Source of the DNA: Cymodocea nodosa | Taxonomy: Eukaryota; Streptophyta; Magnoliopsida; Alismatales; Cymodoceaceae | DNA length: 64,000 nucleotides | Reading direction: 5' to 3' | Assembly: GCA_036874045.1 (NCBI GenBank) | Contig: CM072340.1 | Coordinates: 4,665,001-4,729,000 of the forward strand | Shown: in pieces, positions 61,928 through 64,000 of the stretch | How the letters are laid out: the number at the start of each line of letters is the position of its first letter | How positions within the stretch are numbered: position 1 is the stretch's first letter | Made by a program: the position numbers and the translations under genes | The notes under the pieces: model-generated | Database searches by the model: none | Told to the model about the DNA's origin: nothing | The model's input: only the letters and a program-made list of their open reading frames with translations

Positions 61928-62250
61928 GTGGAGTTACACAACAGCACAGAATCGCTCTGATTTCTACCGCTCTAGATTCTAAATGATTTGCCGGATAATG
62001 CCCCCAAAACCCTAGGTTTTAGATAAATAAGCCCTAAGTTTAGGCAGGTAATCAGGTCATTTCCCGAACCAACTTTTATTATTTTATCCGTGGTCTTAGC
62101 TCAAGACTCAACGGAGTAAGCTCGTTGACTTAAGTGTAACTCAATGGACTCCCCGTACAAACAAATATAATAATAAAATTACTACAGATAATAGTTTTTC
62201 TGATTAACTTTTTTTTTTATATATATATAAATATAAAAACTGATTTCTTA
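61928..62250 (-). promoter_or_regulatory. Promoter-like spacer between pol and third ORF, element H
   Basis: In element sense it holds GTCCATTGAGTTACACTTAA, GTCAACGAGCTTAC and TCCGTTGAGTCTTG (62097-62160), the same words as the copia LTRs and the copia third-ORF upstream block. GGCTTATTTATCTAAAACC (about 62020-62040) is a possible TATA region. A T/AT microsatellite is at 62210-62240. Promoter function is inference. Confidence 0.45.
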
Positions 62251-64000
62251 CTAAGTAAAGCTCGAGTAATCCTCTACTCTGACTTCTTCTATAATTCCAA
62301 AGGAGCTTTTTGGTGCTTTCAGAATAGGTCTAAGTCTTTGTCCATTTACTTTAAATATATTTTGATTTTTAGGATTTTCAATTTCAATAGCTCCATAAGG
62401 ATAAATATTTCAAACTATGTAAGGTCCTCCCCAACTAGATCTTAATTTTCCTGAATGGTTATGGAGTCTAGCCATATAAAGATATACTTCTTGTCCTATT
62501 TCGAAGCTTTTTGGAATAATTTTTCTACCATGCCATAATTTAATTTTCTCTTTTTCTCTTATAGTCTTTGAATAAGCTTCATTTCTAAATTCTTCTAATT
62601 CAATTAATTGCATTTTTCTATTTTCAACAGCTTGATTTAAATTAGTGTTCAGAGCTTTTAATGCCCAATAAGCTTATGTTCAATTTCAACAGGTAAATGA
62701 CAACTTTTTCCATATACTAGCCTAAAAGGTGGCATACCTAAGCTCATTTTATAAGTAGTTCTATAAGCCCAAAGTGCATCTATCAATCTATTAGCCCAAT
62801 CTATTCTAGTAGGATTTACTACTTTTTCTAAGATTAACTTAATTTGTTTGTTTGCACTTTCTACTTGTCCACATGTTTGCGAATGATATGATGTTGCAAT
62901 TTTGTGGTTTACTCCATATTTCCTCATTAAGGCTTCAAAACTTCTATTACAGAAATGAGTTCCTCTATCACTGATAATAGCTTTAGGTATTCCAAATCTG
63001 GCAAATATATTTGTTCTTATAAATTGTATTACCACTTTGTTATCATTAGTTTTTGTAGGAATAGCTTCTATCCATTTAGATACATAATCCACCCCTAACA
63101 ATATGTAATTAAATTGGTTAGACAGGAAATGGACCCATAAAATCTATTCCCCATACATCAAAGATTTCAACCTCAACAATAGGATTAAGAGGCATCATAT
63201 TCCTCTTTGATATTCTTCCTATTTGTTGACATTTTAAACAACTTAAGCAATATTTATGAGCATCTTTGAATAGTGTTGTCCAATAAAACCCACATTGTAG
63301 AATTTTTGCAGCAGTTTTCCCTGAACCAAAATGCCCTCCACAAGCTTGGTCACGACAGAAAGACAATATGCTCGGATATTCAGTTTCTGGAACACACCTC
63401 CTTAAAACCAGATCAGGACATTTCTTAAATAAATATGGATCTTCCCAATAGTAATATTTTACTCTTGAGAAAAACAATTTCTTATCCTGTCTATTCCAAT
63501 CCTTAGGTGTTAAACCAGTAACTAAGTAATTAACTGTCTGCATACCAAGGCATTGTGTTGATGGTCATTAATTGTTCATTAGGAAAATTATCCTTAATTT
63601 CAATATTTGAATTTTCTATTTGTAATCTTGATAAATGATCTGCTACTACATTCGCACAACCTTTTTTATCTTTAATTTCTAGATCAAATTCTTGTAATAA
63701 TATTATCCATCGGATCAATCTAGGTTTAGTCTCTTTTTTCTTTATTAGATATTTAAAGCTGAATGATCCATGTATACTATCACTTTAGCTCCAATCAGAT
63801 ATGATCTAAACTTTTCTAAGGCAAACACAACAGCTAATAATTCTTTTTCCGTAGTTATGTAATTAACTTGAGCATCATTTAAGGTTTTGCTTGCATAATG
63901 AATCACTCTAGGAGATTTTTCTATTTTCTATCCTAACACTGCTCCTACAGCAAAATCAGAAGCATCACACATTAATTCAAATGGATGGTTCCAATCAGGT
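62251..64000 (-). pseudogene. Element H (Athila-like gypsy) RNase H and integrase
   Basis: Minus strand, running off the right edge. RNase H is at 63530-64000 ([32 protein letters not shown]). Integrase zinc region and core are at 62658-63543 (CRDQACGGHFGSGKTAAKIL, CLSCLKCQQIG, FDVWGIDFMGPFP, NDNKVVIQFIRTNIFARFGI, WAYRTTYKMSLGMPPFRLVY). The C-terminal part is at 62410-62613 (KLWHGRKIIPKSFEIGQEVY) and the tail, ending VRVEDYSSFT, at 62251. It is the inverted counterpart of E 55341-57450, clearly the same subfamily. A few breaks. Confidence 0.92.

Noticed and set aside
62210-62240. T-run followed by an AT dinucleotide tract considered as a LINE or SINE tail
   Set aside because: No element body adjoins it. 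It is a simple microsatellite in the spacer of H.

Overview
The window is a block of nested LTR retrotransposons from a plant nuclear genome. I see no host gene, tRNA, rRNA or CRISPR array. The plant assignment rests on the element types. The Ty1/copia elements have a tRNA-iMet primer site (TGGTATCAGAGC), a long coiled-coil gag and several AAAAGGGGGAGA-type purine tracts, as in the Sirevirus/Maximus lineage. The Ty3/gypsy elements are Athila/Calypso-like, with a decayed tRNA-Asp-type primer site. The species cannot be named from this. Base composition is AT-rich throughout and every coding region is broken, so all are treated as fossils.

Layout. An old Athila-like gypsy element on the minus strand (D) occupies 808-2714 and 42903-49064. 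A copia LTR (1-807, cut by the window edge) abuts its 3' side. A 40,188-bp block (2715-42902, target duplication AGGAG on both sides) sits inside its pol. That block is a minus-strand copia element (B) carrying two further plus-strand copies of the same copia family, one in each of its LTRs. Element A (3728-17011; duplication GACAC/AACAC) is in the left LTR, and element C (25280-41329; duplication CAATT) is in the right LTR. C in turn holds a solo Athila-like LTR (32785-34814; duplication ACAAT/ACGAT). From 49065 come the 3' end of another minus-strand gypsy element, a shortened copia LTR (50032-50982), and a plus-strand Athila-like element E (50983-57450). E carries a copia solo LTR (51844-53457; duplication CCTTG) and an unclassified 0.8-kb insertion. 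Then come Athila-like LTR pieces (57451-60078) and a minus-strand Athila-like element H (60079 to beyond 64000).

What the parts do together. Each copia element has gag, pol and a third ORF (about 620 codons) between pol and the 3' LTR. H, a gypsy element, has a recognisably related third ORF in the same position. In both superfamilies this ORF is preceded by a promoter-like stretch using the short motifs that fill the LTRs (CGTTAAGTTAG, CGTTGAGTTA, CACGTG, TATCCGAAA). The copia LTR and the Athila-like LTR also share a collinear block of about 100 bp. The most interesting hypothesis is therefore that a third-ORF-plus-promoter cassette and a common cis-regulatory vocabulary are shared between copia and gypsy elements of this genome.
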